Assembly (NCBI GenBank): GCA_015342445.1
Contig: JACEFO010001905.1
Location: 186,001-250,000 of the forward strand
DNA from: Digitaria exilis
Lineage: Eukaryota; Streptophyta; Magnoliopsida; Poales; Poaceae
Direction of reading: 5' to 3'
Length of the DNA: 64,000 nt
The notes under the pieces are model-generated. The model was given only the letters and a program-made list of their open reading frames with translations, made no database searches and was not told the origin of the DNA. Within the stretch, counting starts at the first letter, position 1; each line of letters starts with the position of its first letter. Positions 44,576 through 54,823 of the stretch are shown here, in pieces. A program made the translations under genes and the position numbers.

Positions 44576-46011
44576 GTGCTTATGGATCGATCGCCATTGG
44601 CAGAAGCCAGAAGGGGAGAACTGAGCAATGCTCTGTTTTGCTCTGTTTCGGCTCGGCGCATGACGGAAAACATTTTGTTTTCTTTTTTATTTTCTTTTGG
44701 GGGTTTTTGGTGGGTAGCTGCTGGTAGTAGGTGGGCCATACGGCTCCGTGTTTCCTTGGCATCCTGTCAAAGTGCCAGGTGGAGGCTGTAAGACTAATCA
44801 CGTAATTAGCTACAATAATGATAATATTAATTAATTATATTTATTATATAGAACTGGTGATTGTAGTAGTTGTTGTCTTGCGGTGATGGTGTGGAATTGG
44901 TAACACTTGGAGGCAAACCTTTGCACCCTGCTTGCATTGCTATATAGTAGTTCTTGTGCCGGTCATAGCGTTTCTTTGGAACAAGAATTCGGTGACTCTC
45001 CTCTCAAGCAAGTCGCAATGTAATGTCACTTAGCTATCCATATCAAGTGTTCAATTTCAATCTAATGGCTCCAAGTGTTTCCAAGAAAAGTGTATAGGAT
45101 ATCATATGTCTACACGCTCTGGTCTCGCCTCTACTCTCTCCATTGACTTGTACCGAGCAACAGTTGATATCTTAAGCCTCTTTGCTTCTTCTCCATCTTT
45201 ATTTTCTCGTTTTTGCGCTCTCCCAAAAAAAAAAAATTCAAAGCCTGGTTATTTTGTCCCTAGCCGACACAAACACATTAGATCAACATAAACTATCTCA
45301 AATGAAAAGCATGAACCAGACAGAGTTGAAACTTATTATCTGTGCTATATTGTGTGAATCAATCAATCAAATCATTAGTAGTTCAATGCACAACCATCCA
45401 TTTCCAAAGCTAATGTTGTCTTATACAAGTGAGCTTCTGGCCCTCCCATTCTCAAATCTCAACTCCATCGAAGGGGCATATGTCCCATCATATTATAATT
45501 TATTATAGAAAAAGCATGTTTCAAATAACAAAAAAAAAATATTACACTAGCTTGTCCCTTTTTGAGCGTCGGTTTCGAACAGTGTGCTCCCATCATAGAA
45601 AGGGTTCCTGAACAATAGCTAAAAGGGATAGAGAGAGTATATATCTTGAAAATATAAATAAAAGTGGTGTTATAGACTACTTTTAAAATGAGTATAGTCA
45701 TCTAACATAGAAATCATGAGTTTTCTTTTTTTTATCCTATCTAGTTTGACATCTTTATTTTTCTTGCAATAAAAAATATATAATGTTTTGTTTTTTTAGA
45801 AACATGAATGAATCAAATTGATTACTTTTTTATGAACATGATTGTAGGCGATCGATCATCCTTGTTCCAAACGAGACCTCATTGTTGGCGTGTCTTACTA
45901 TAACACAACAAGTATACTCAATATTAATTATCAGACCAATGCATCGCCACCCGGTATCATCAAGACTGCCTCGCTAGCTAAACTTGTAACCAAAAGAGAC
46001 AGTGATAAAAA
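44576..46011. other. 3' flank and intergenic DNA, nothing recognised
   Basis: No repeat ends or coding homology found. Several poly-T/poly-A tracts occur (for example 45225-45238). Confidence 0.35.
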
Positions 46012-46694
46012 AGGAGAAAATTCCCTATATGACACAGCTAAACGCTAAAGTTACCTCTTCTTAATTTGGGACAAAGTTCCTTATATGACACCGATTCTCA
46101 ATTTGATGTCCTATTTGACACTACGGTGATTTGGTTGGGCTAACGGTGTTAAGCTGCATAGGAAAATACCATTTTACCCCCTCCGCTCGTGAGCACACGA
46201 CCGACCGCACCACCAGTGCCGCCCGCAAGGCTGCCCAACCCCGCGCCGCCTGCGTGGCCACCCAGCCCCGAGCCGTCGACCCCCCATGTCGCCAACCCCT
46301 GCGCCGCCTAGTAGGCCACCACGCCCCACGCCTGCGTTGCTAGCCGTGCTGCACTCGCCGCCTGCAAGGCCGCCGAGGCCTGCGCCGCCCGCAAGGCCGC
46401 TGCGCCCCGCCGTAGTAGGTATAGGGTACGAGGAACACGGGGAGAAACGGAGAGGTCGGGAGTTAGAGAGAGCAGGAACAGATAGATGGGGGCAATGCTA
46501 TTTTTCTCAAGGGTTTTTTGGTCTAATCCATTAAAAACTAACATGGCAAAATCATTTCATCACGGCAAAGACTCACGAAGCCGACGGTAGTGTCGAATAG
46601 GGCATCAAATTGAAATTTGGTGTCATACAAGGAGCTTTAAAATTTATGGTGTCAAATAGGGAAGAGGTAGTGCCATATCGGAAATTCCCTTAAA
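46012..46694. mobile_element. Mutator-like element with GC-rich interior (possible Pack-MULE)
   Basis: Left end aaaattccctatatgacac and right end gtgccatatcggaaattccc are inverted. Further inverted pairs (tcaatttgatg / catcaaattga) extend the arms to about 110 bp. Flanks are A-rich (ataaaaaag / aaaaaaaag), a plausible 9-bp duplication but low in information. The interior 46175-46440 is GC-rich with repeated CCGCCYGC/AAGGC units; no donor gene recognised. Confidence 0.6.
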
Positions 46695-46737
46695 AAAAAG
46701 ACCTTGTCAAGGACCTAGGGGCTCCTAAAATTAAAGG

Positions 46738-47256
46738 AAAAAGTCTATATCACCCCCCAACCTATGAGGAGTGGACTACATAACTCTCCAACCTATGAAA
46801 ATGTCTATATCACCCCCGGAACTTCGCAAAACCGATCAAATTATCCCTTAAAACAAATTTTAAAATTCATAGTAAATCACAAAAATCATAAAATGAAAAT
46901 TTTAATTGTGTTGGACTCCAAATGAGTAGATATACCCACCGAACATATAATATGATATATTTTAATATATTTTTACTACTATAGAGAAAAGCGTAGATCT
47001 AAAGCTATAGGTAAAAAAATATACTAAATCATCCCATATTGTATGTTCGGTGTGTATATCTACTCATTCGGAGTCCAACACAACTAGATTTTCTATTTTA
47101 TGATTTTTTTATGATTTACTATGATTTTTCAAATTTGTTTTAGGGGGTAATTTGATCGGTTTTGAGAAGTTCACGGAGTGATGTAGACCGTTTTATAGGT
47201 TATGGGTTATGTGGTCCAACCTCTATAGATTGGAGGGTTATATAGACTTTTTCATA
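46738..47256. mobile_element. Foldback element, AAAAGTCTATATCACC ends
   Basis: About 520-bp inverted repeat whose halves match closely (for example gttggactccaaatgagtag against ctactcattcggagtccaac), with centre near 47000. No coding capacity. It has the same sort of structure as 12884-13854 but different sequence. Confidence 0.78.
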
Positions 47257-47641
47257 AAATTAAACGATGCGCATTTGTCAAGGACCCAGGATTGCAACGC
47301 CCGGTCGTTCTGTGACCAACCGAACGGCACACGTCACTGTACGCGTTCGGCTGCTGCTAACCCTAACCGCCATCACCACCAGGAAGCGCCATTTCCGCCC
47401 AATCCAAAGCCTGCGATTAGGGTGTGTGGGGGCAGCCGGGACGGACAGGGAATGCGGAGCTGAGCGTGTCCGATCTATGGAGAGGCTCCCCTGACGACGC
47501 GGAGCGAGCTACAGCGACGGGCATGTGCGCGCACGTACGCTAGCTAGCTAGCTGGGAGGACCAGCCAAGTAGCCAACACGCCGCATATCGCGGCGGCGCT
47601 CCGGCGGCCCGGCGCGTGCGTGTCCCTGTCGTCTCGTGCTA

Positions 47642-47882
47642 CCTCCGTTCCCAGTTGTAATTCGTTCCAAGATTTTTGGAGAGTCAAACTAAAATTATAG
47701 AGTGGATCACAAAAATTTATAAAACTAAATAGATATAATCTAAAAATATACGTAATAACGAACCTAATGGTACTTCTTTAGTTTTATAAATCTTAGTATT
47801 TTGTTATATAAATTTGGTCAAATTTAAGATAGTTTGACTCTCCAAGAATCTTGGAATCAATTACAGTTTAGAACGGAGGGAG
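47642..47882. mobile_element. Stowaway MITE
   Basis: Ends CCTCCGTTCCCAGTTGTAAT and ATTACAGTTTAGAACGGAGGGAG with TA flanks (47640-47641, 47883-47884). Same subfamily as 24087-24348 (shared ccaagatttntggagagtca block). Confidence 0.88.
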
Positions 47883-49185
47883 TACGTTACATATGGGATA
47901 CGGTATGGGAATGAAGCGTATGTGTACGTCGTGGAGTTAGCTGTCTCCGTCTGGGCAGCATTCAATCCCCCCTGCTGCTATCTGCCTTTCACTACAAGCC
48001 GACGTGTCACGTGTGGCCTCGCGCGCGCTGCCACCGTATCCTACCGCCGGCGACGAGCCGGCGAGCTGGCCGATCGGACCGTTAAGCTATAGATGGCCAA
48101 TCGTAACGGTTAAGCTAGCGCCCAGGCGCGGCTGCATTAACAGCGTCGCGTGAGCGAGGAGCGGGCGGCGTCCGCCGTGAGCCCGTGTGCCGCGGCCGCG
48201 CCAATACACATATTGTAATAAAATAAATTGTCACCGTATATTCTGATAAATAAATGGTCAAAGGAGGAGGAAAAAATTTATAACAAATACTTGTTTATTT
48301 ATTACTCACGCGTACTAGTAGTATTACTCGTAGATCAGGTGGGTGCAATAACTATTTCAAGCCACGGCAGCACGTGCTTCACACGCGCCCGGTCAATGGG
48401 CCAAGATCCGACAAGCATATCACAAAGCCCATATACCAAGGCCACCAGGTAGTAATTATATGCAGAGATTGCTAAAAAATATAATTATACGGAGAGAGTA
48501 GGGGAAGTTGCAGCAATAGGCCCCATCCGTCAGCCTCTCGTCAGCAGCCAGCGCTTGCTGCTTTGCAGCCAGCCGAACATGCCCATAGTTGCTAGCGAAG
48601 TGTCAAATTTGACACGGAGGCCACGACAAACCAAAATACTCCTAGGTGCCGATCGACGACAAGGTTCACACAGACACAGGTGCGTGCATGGATCGGATCG
48701 GATCGGCCATTGGGGCAGCAAACACACGCTCACAGTTATTGGTTCACGCCACTTTGTCGGGACCTGGGGTGATCCCCTTGTTCGTAGGTGACACGATTCC
48801 GCATATGGGCTTGTTTTGGTTCAATACTTTCCAAACAATCTCAACCGGTGCCTGTTGATCAGGTGTACGCACTATATAGATTTGGGCGCGAGTGTCAAAT
48901 TCTACCTATGGATCTATCTATCGGCGTGATATATTGAGTCGGACTAGAATCTGGTACGGTGTATGAGTTGACCTAAAGGAACTAGAATCTTAAGCCTCTC
49001 CTGTATCGCACCAAATTTCAGTTATTGTAAGATGCGGGTGGAAGGAGGCAGAATATTTTGTTAATGCAACTCATGCTTTAAAGTCATGGATATATGACGG
49101 CTAATGTACAAATAAATATAATAGAATCACCAGCAATGCCGTGGGAGAGAGCTGTTGCCCAAGCTACACTACGCCAACGCAAGTA

Positions 49186-49408
49186 CTGTTTCAAATTATA
49201 AGTTGTTTAATTTTTTTTACATGTTTGACCATACATCTGAAAAACTGTAGAAAATATCACAGGCTGCATTATAGCTTTCATTATTAATTAAAAAATTCTT
49301 TAGAAAAAACTTAAATTTAACTACATTTACATAAATTTTAAAATAAAATAAATTGTTAAACTTGTGATAAAAAATGTTAAAAGAACTATAATTTGAAAAT
49401 TAACGGAG
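49186..49408. mobile_element. Stowaway-like MITE, decayed
   Basis: Left tactgtttcaaattataagtt and right aactataatttgaaaattaacggag are inverted, with TA flanks. Terminal bases are degraded. Confidence 0.65.
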
Positions 49409-49480
49409 TAAGTACCAAACAAGCCGTGCAAGTGCAATATACAAGTGTGAGAGCAAGTGCATTTGGTACCGTGGGACATC

Positions 49481-49764
49481 TGTTAGCTACCCAGATCGGA
49501 TCGAGGAAGGAGGAGGAACAACATTGGCGACTGAGGAATCATTAGAATATTCAGTTTTCTTCTGTTACAAGTTGATTCTCTCCGCTCACAACTCTTTCCT
49601 TTTAACTCTCCCTTCTCTCGTAGATAGGCCACTTAGACAATTAGGCCCAGTCTCTACCTTGGACCCTGGGATTGGGCCGTCGCTCACGAGTGCTCCTGCG
49701 CGGCCCAACACCAGGGGCTTCTTCCGGCCTGGTATCCTCGTTGGGCTTGTCAGTGTTGCTGACA
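49481..49764 (-). repeat. 3' LTR of the chromovirus
   Basis: 284 bp, tgttagctac at the left and tgctgaca at the right, paired with 54523-54818. Confidence 0.95.
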
Positions 49765-52694
49765 CCCCTCCCTCCAAGAGAACCTGCTTGACCCCAAGCA
49801 GGAGCCCGGGGAAACGTCGCTTCAAATCTTCCAAATTCTCCCAAGTAGCCATAGACGCTGGCCAACCAGACCACTGGATGAGGCCCTCCGAGACAACACC
49901 ATCAACAGAAAGACGACGCTGCAAAACGGACAATGCAATCTTGAATGGTTGAGACAAATTAGGAATGTCTTGGGTCACCTAAACATTGCTGGAGACTGCC
50001 TTCTTCAATTGAGACACATGAAACACGGGGTGGACAGCAGACGAAATGGGAAGGCTCAACTTGTAAGCTACTGGTCCAACCCGTTCAATAATCTTAAAGG
50101 GACCAAAGAACTTGAATGACAACTTCTGATTAGCTCTAGGCGCCACAGACGACTGAATGTATGGTTGAAGCTTCAAGAAAACCATATCACCCACAACAAA
50201 AGATCTCTCAGTCCGTTTTTTATCTGCTTGTCTCTTCATCCGTTCTTTGGCTTTGTGAAGGTGTAACTTGATCAGATCCTGCACAACAAGGCGTTGCTGA
50301 AGCCACTCATCAAGTTCAGGTACTGCAATTGCATCAGCAGGTTCAATCCCCAACTGTCGAGGTGAATGCCCATACAAGACTACAAGACTTCAAATGGTGA
50401 CTTCTTGAGAGAGGAATGCCAACTGGTGTTGTACCAGAATTCGGCCAAGTGAATTCACTGAAACCAGTGTTGAGGACAAGCGTGAACAAAACACCTCAAG
50501 AAAGTTTCCATGCACTGATTGACGCGCTCAGTTTGCCCATCTGACTGAGGGTGGTAAGCCGAGCTCATTTGCAAGGAGACCCCTTCCAAGGTGAACAAGG
50601 TTTGCCAAAGCTTACTGGTGAAGATTCTGTCCCTTTCAGAAACTAGAGCCTTTGGAAGTCCATGCAATTTGTAGATGTTGGTCATATAAACCTTGGCGAT
50701 TGACAACGCCGTGAAAGGATGAGCAATAGGTACAAAATGAGCATACTTGGAGAAAGTGTCCACCACCACCAAGACAACATTCATGCGCTGAGAAGAGGGT
50801 AACCCTTCCACAAAATCCAGGGACACCAACTGCCAAGCTCCTTCAGGAACACTTAAGGGCTGTAACAGACCCGAGTACTTAGCTCTGCCAGGCTTGGCCT
50901 GTTGACATGTATGGCAAGATGTCACAAATTCAGTTACTGATTTTTGTAATCCCTTCCAAGCAAAATATTGTTTGACCCTTCTCATGGTAACAGGAATTCC
51001 GGAGTGACCTCCAGTGGGAGAAGAATGCAACGTCTCCAAAATTTTATGTTGCAATGCTATATTACATCCAATCGAGATCCTGTTTTTGTATCTGATAACC
51101 CCATCAGATAAGGAATAATTGGGTACAGCAGTAGAGTCGACTGACAACTTGGTCACCAAAGCTGAAGCAAAGCTATCAGCAGTATAGCTGGAAATGACCT
51201 CCTCAAGCCACACAGGAGTAACAGTAGAGATAGCAGACAAGTGATGGTCAACATGAATCCTCCGGGACAGAGCATCAGCCACAGTATTATCAGTACCCTT
51301 CTTATACACAATTTTATAGTGAAGGCCCAATAACTTGGAAAATTTTTTTTGCTGCTACGGGGTATTAAGTCTCTGCTCATTCAGGTGAATCAAACTCTTT
51401 TGATCTGTGTGGATAATGAATTCAGCATGCTGTAAATACTGACGCCACTGATCAATAGCAATGAGAATGGCCAAATACTCCTTCTCGTATGTGGAAAGAC
51501 CCTTGGTTCTAGGACCAAGTGGTTTACTAATAAAAGCCAAAGGATGCCCATTCTGCAAGAGAGCAGCACCCACACCCAGATTTTAGGCATTGCGAGGACT
51601 GGAGCTGAGACCAAAGCCTGTTTGATAGCATTGAAGGAAGCATTGTGTTCCGATGTCCACACAAACAACGTGTTCTTCTTGAGGAGGGAAGTAAGAGGTT
51701 TGGACAGAATTGTAAAGTGCTTCACAAATTTCCGATAATATCCCGCAAGGCCCAAGAAGCTTCTCAATTCCTTAATATTAGTGGGTTGAGGCCAAGCACT
51801 GACAGCTTCCACCTTTGAAGGGTCAGTGGTAACCCCATTGGCTGAGATGATGTGACCCAAATAAGTGATTTTCTGTTGGGCAAAAGAACACTTAGAGATC
51901 TTGACAATCCACTGATCCTTGGCCAATAGTTGTAATACTTGTCTAAGATGAATCACATGCTTCTCATACGAACTGTTGTACACCAAGATATCATCAAAGA
52001 AAACCAAGACATATTTGCGCAAAAGAGGAGCCAAGGTGGTGTTCATGGCGCCCTAAAATGTACCCGGTGCTCCACAAAGACCAAAAGCCATAACCTTAAA
52101 TTCAAAATGCCCAAAGTGAGTCTGGAAAGCAGTTTTGAATTCTTCCCCACGCTTAAGCCTGATCTGATGATACCCAGAATTCAGATCTAAGCACGAAAAC
52201 CACTTGGCTTTGGCTAACTCATCCATCAATTCGTCAAAAACTGGGATAGGAAAATTACTTTTGGTAGTAAGCACATTGAGATATCTGTAGTCAATGTAGA
52301 ACCGCCAGGACCCATCTTTCTTCTTGACCAGTAAAATGGGAGAGGAAAAGGGGCTGACACTGGGTTGTATGATGCCTTTCAGCAGCATATCAGACACTTG
52401 CTTCTCAATTTCATCCTTCAATGATGGAGGATATCTGTACTGTCTCACCTGAACTAGCTTGGCTCCAGGTAACAATGGGATGACATGATCACAAAGCCTC
52501 TCCGGCGGTAAGGAAGTAATGGGCTGAAAAACTACATCGAATTCTTGCAAGATATCTGCAATTTCAGATGGCACTTGAGCAGCAGGGCAAGGTGTAGAGT
52601 CCAGCATGGAACAGACATGGACAACCAGCTCTTCAGTACAATCAGGAAGTAGACCTTGCAACATAGTTGTACTGCCGCCATAGGGAATGGCCAT
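49586..52694 (-). pseudogene. Chromovirus pol (RT, RNase H, integrase, chromodomain), interrupted
   Basis: Order on the minus strand: reverse transcriptase (palm with the FFDDILVY active site near 52020-51990), RNase H (HTDQKSLIHL; its start is in another frame from about 51600), integrase with the HHCC zinc finger region (CHTCQQAKPG at about 50910), the core DDE domain (LDFVEGLPSS, VVDTFSKYAHF) and a C-terminal part to about 49980, then a chromodomain-like segment (QWSGWP near 49865). Breaks: TAG between protease and RT just before 52694; TAG replacing Gln after GAPGTF; a frameshift near 51600; TAG after LNTP near 51355; TGA after HWFQ near 50455; and an 8-bp duplication near 50385. The family integrates into heterochromatin. 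This copy cannot make an intact polyprotein. Confidence 0.92.
49765..49775 (-). other. Polypurine tract
   Basis: On the minus strand GGAGGGAGGGG directly precedes the 3' LTR, the expected primer site for plus-strand DNA synthesis. Confidence 0.85.
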
Positions 52695-54422
52695 CTACTT
52701 AAGCTTCCAGTGCACCTTCATTGGGCTGTGCTCTTCTAGCCAATCCATGCCGAGGATCATATCAAAATGGTGAAGGGGAAGCACTTTCAGAGTAGAACAG
52801 AATGAATAAGCATCAATGGACCACTTTGCTTGAGGGAACACTCTGTCATAGTGGAGCAATTCACCATTGGCAACCTTGACTTTAACTGGAGATTCCAACT
52901 GTTGACCTCCCAGCAGATTCAGAGCGACAGATTCACTAGCAAAGGTGTGTGAATTGCCTGAATCGACCAAAATGAGAATATCATGTCCTTGAATTTTCCC
53001 TTGCATCCTCATAGTCCGAGGGACCTCAGTACCAGAGAAGGCTCCTTGAGACAGAGCTGAAAACAATTGCTCATCATAGGGTTCAGGATTCACCTCCTCA
53101 CCATCCTCAATGTTGAAGAGCTCCATCAGTTCCTGTAGCATGTGCAACTGGACTGTAGGTGAACACTTGTGGTCGCGAGACCATTTTTCAGCACAATTGA
53201 TGCACAATCCCTTGGCTCGACAAAAGGCACGAAGAGCTGTCAGTCGTTCTTCTGGAGATTTACCTTCACACATAGCCTTTTCATCAGGGAGAATTGGAGT
53301 TGAATGACGGTCCCGATGCGGTGGCACTGGCAGTGGATGAGGCCCTTTCACTGCACCCTTGAACATATAGGCCTGATCAGTCTTCTTAGAATCACGCTTC
53401 TTGTCACCCACTTCTTCCTGTAACAAGGCAAGCCAAGCAGCAGTATCGAAGTTCGTAGGACGGTGTAAAGCAATTGGAATACGCACTTCATCACGAAGAC
53501 CATCCACAAAACGAATTGCATAGTAATTGGGATAAGTATCATGATCATACGCAGACAATTGATCCACCAATTCAGCAAAACGATCAACATAATCTGTAAC
53601 AGTTCCGGTCTGACGCATGTGAAAGAGTTGACGAATTAACGTTTCTCTCTGGATGCGACCAAACCGTTCCAAAAGTTGCCTAGAAAATTCCTCCCATGAA
53701 GCATTTTTTAACTTGGGTTCAAAAGACTGAAACCAGCTGGACGCTGCACCAGTGAGGCTCATAGTGGCGAAAGGAATCCACAGAGCAGGGTCAACAGAGT
53801 ACATGCTAAAGTAATTCTCACAGCGAGAGAGCCAAAGCTTAGGATTATACCCATCACACTCAGGAAATTTCAGTCTAGGAAGTTTGCCTACTCCACAATT
53901 CTGAGATCCCGGATGACCCAAACGAACACTACCCAATTCAGAGGGACGTGTAAACTGATGCTGGTGGAAATTTGGGTTGTCATGCATACCCTTGACCGGG
54001 ACATGAGTAGAGGTCATGACAGACCCAAACCCATCGTCCCGGTGACGAAGATCGATGCGGTGCCCTTCAGGGCCGTCGGCTCGGTTCGAAGCAGATGGGC
54101 GCCCGGACACCGACTGCAGATGCGGAAAAAGCCCCGGATCCGTGGCGGAGTGCTCCTTGACAGAACGCTCCCAGTGCTTGGAGAGCATGGAGACCTCTGT
54201 CTTGACGCCGTCGACCACCGACTCGATCTGGGGGCGCCAACTCTCTAGCACCGCCGCGATCGATTCGAGCGCTTCGATGCGGCGATCGGTGCGCTGCTCG
54301 GAATCAGACATGCGCAGCTCCCATTTGGCATCGTGCTCGGCAAAACTCTGGACCATCCACGACTTGTGGTCCACGAATTGCTTCTGCATCTCTTCGAGGA
54401 TAAACTTGGTGTCGGCGTTCAT
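52695..54422 (-). CDS. Chromovirus gag-protease, open (575 codons)
   Basis: The polyprotein frame begins with a coiled-coil-prone N-terminus, then the retrotransposon gag domain (LTGAASSWFQSFEPK and FHMRQTGTVTDYVDRFAELV), a CCHC-like zinc knuckle with unusual spacing (CINCAEKWSRDHKC) and the aspartic protease with LVDSGNSHTF. The frame ends in TAG directly before the RT segment, which continues in the same phase. Since relatives have a tryptophan-like position here, TAG is more likely a mutation than programmed readthrough. Still expressible as gag-protease if transcribed. Confidence 0.9.
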   Translation of the reverse strand: MNADTKFILEEMQKQFVDHKSWMVQSFAEHDAKWELRMSDSEQRTDRRIEALESIAAVLESWRPQIESVVDGVKTEVSMLSKHWERSVKEHSATDPGLFPHLQSVSGRPSASNRADGPEGHRIDLRHRDDGFGSVMTSTHVPVKGMHDNPNFHQHQFTRPSELGSVRLGHPGSQNCGVGKLPRLKFPECDGYNPKLWLSRCENYFSMYSVDPALWIPFATMSLTGAASSWFQSFEPKLKNASWEEFSRQLLERFGRIQRETLIRQLFHMRQTGTVTDYVDRFAELVDQLSAYDHDTYPNYYAIRFVDGLRDEVRIPIALHRPTNFDTAAWLALLQEEVGDKKRDSKKTDQAYMFKGAVKGPHPLPVPPHRDRHSTPILPDEKAMCEGKSPEERLTALRAFCRAKGLCINCAEKWSRDHKCSPTVQLHMLQELMELFNIEDGEEVNPEPYDEQLFSALSQGAFSGTEVPRTMRMQGKIQGHDILILVDSGNSHTFASESVALNLLGGQQLESPVKVKVANGELLHYDRVFPQAKWSIDAYSFCSTLKVLPLHHFDMILGMDWLEEHSPMKVHWKLK

Positions 54423-54507
54423 CGTTCCGCGCTTGTGCTGAAATCGAGTGAAGTGTTTGTGGGGAGGCTGTGGTGGGAGGAATGGAGAAGGATCCAGGAT
54501 GGGACGA

Positions 54508-54520
54508 GTCTCTGATACCA
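54508..54520 (-). other. Primer binding site, initiator Met-tRNA type
   Basis: Minus strand TGGTATCAGAGAC, two bases inside the 5' LTR; close to the common TGGTATCAGAGC complement of tRNA-iMet 3' end. Confidence 0.9.
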
Positions 54521-54522
54521 GA

Positions 54523-54818
54523 TGTTAGCTACTCAGATCGGATCGAGGAAGAAGGAGGAGGAGGAAGGAAGAACAGCATTGGCGACTGGGGAATGATTAG
54601 AACATTCAGTTTTCTTCTGTTACAAGTTGATTCTCTCCGCTCACAACTCTTCCTTTTAACTCTCCCTTCTCTCGTAGATAGGCCACTTAGACAATTAGGC
54701 CCAGTCTCTACCTCGGACCCTGGGATTGGGCTGTCGCTCACGAGTGCTCCTGCGTGGCCCAACACCAGGGGCTTCTTCCGGCCCGGTATCCTTGTTGGGC
54801 TTGTCAGTGTTGCTGACA
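54523..54818 (-). repeat. 5' LTR of the chromovirus
   Basis: 296 bp, same ends as the other LTR. Extra GGAGGA repeats near 54547-54570 account for the length difference. Confidence 0.95.
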
Positions 54819-54823
54819 ACATC

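Larger units (their letters stand above)
47257..49480. other. Intergenic with two Stowaway MITEs
   Basis: MITEs at 47642-47882 and 49186-49408 have their own entries. 47270-47640 and 47930-48200 are GC-rich but show no recognisable protein. Confidence 0.35.
49481..54818 (-). mobile_element. Complete Ty3/gypsy chromovirus LTR retrotransposon, coding part mutated
   Basis: The LTRs at 49481-49764 and 54523-54818 start TG and end CA. Perfect 5-bp target duplications ACATC flank the element (49476-49480, 54819-54823). It is transcribed on the minus strand: PBS next to the right LTR, gag-protease 54422-52695, then reverse transcriptase, RNase H, integrase, and a chromodomain-like end near 49780-49960. 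The pol frame is interrupted by several stops and frameshifts, so the copy is not autonomous. The two LTRs differ by roughly ten substitutions and some indels by eye, which implies some age since insertion. Confidence 0.95.

Noticed and set aside
52053..52694. Programmed readthrough of the TAG between protease and RT
   Set aside because: Several further stops and frameshifts in pol show general decay, so simple mutation is the better explanation.
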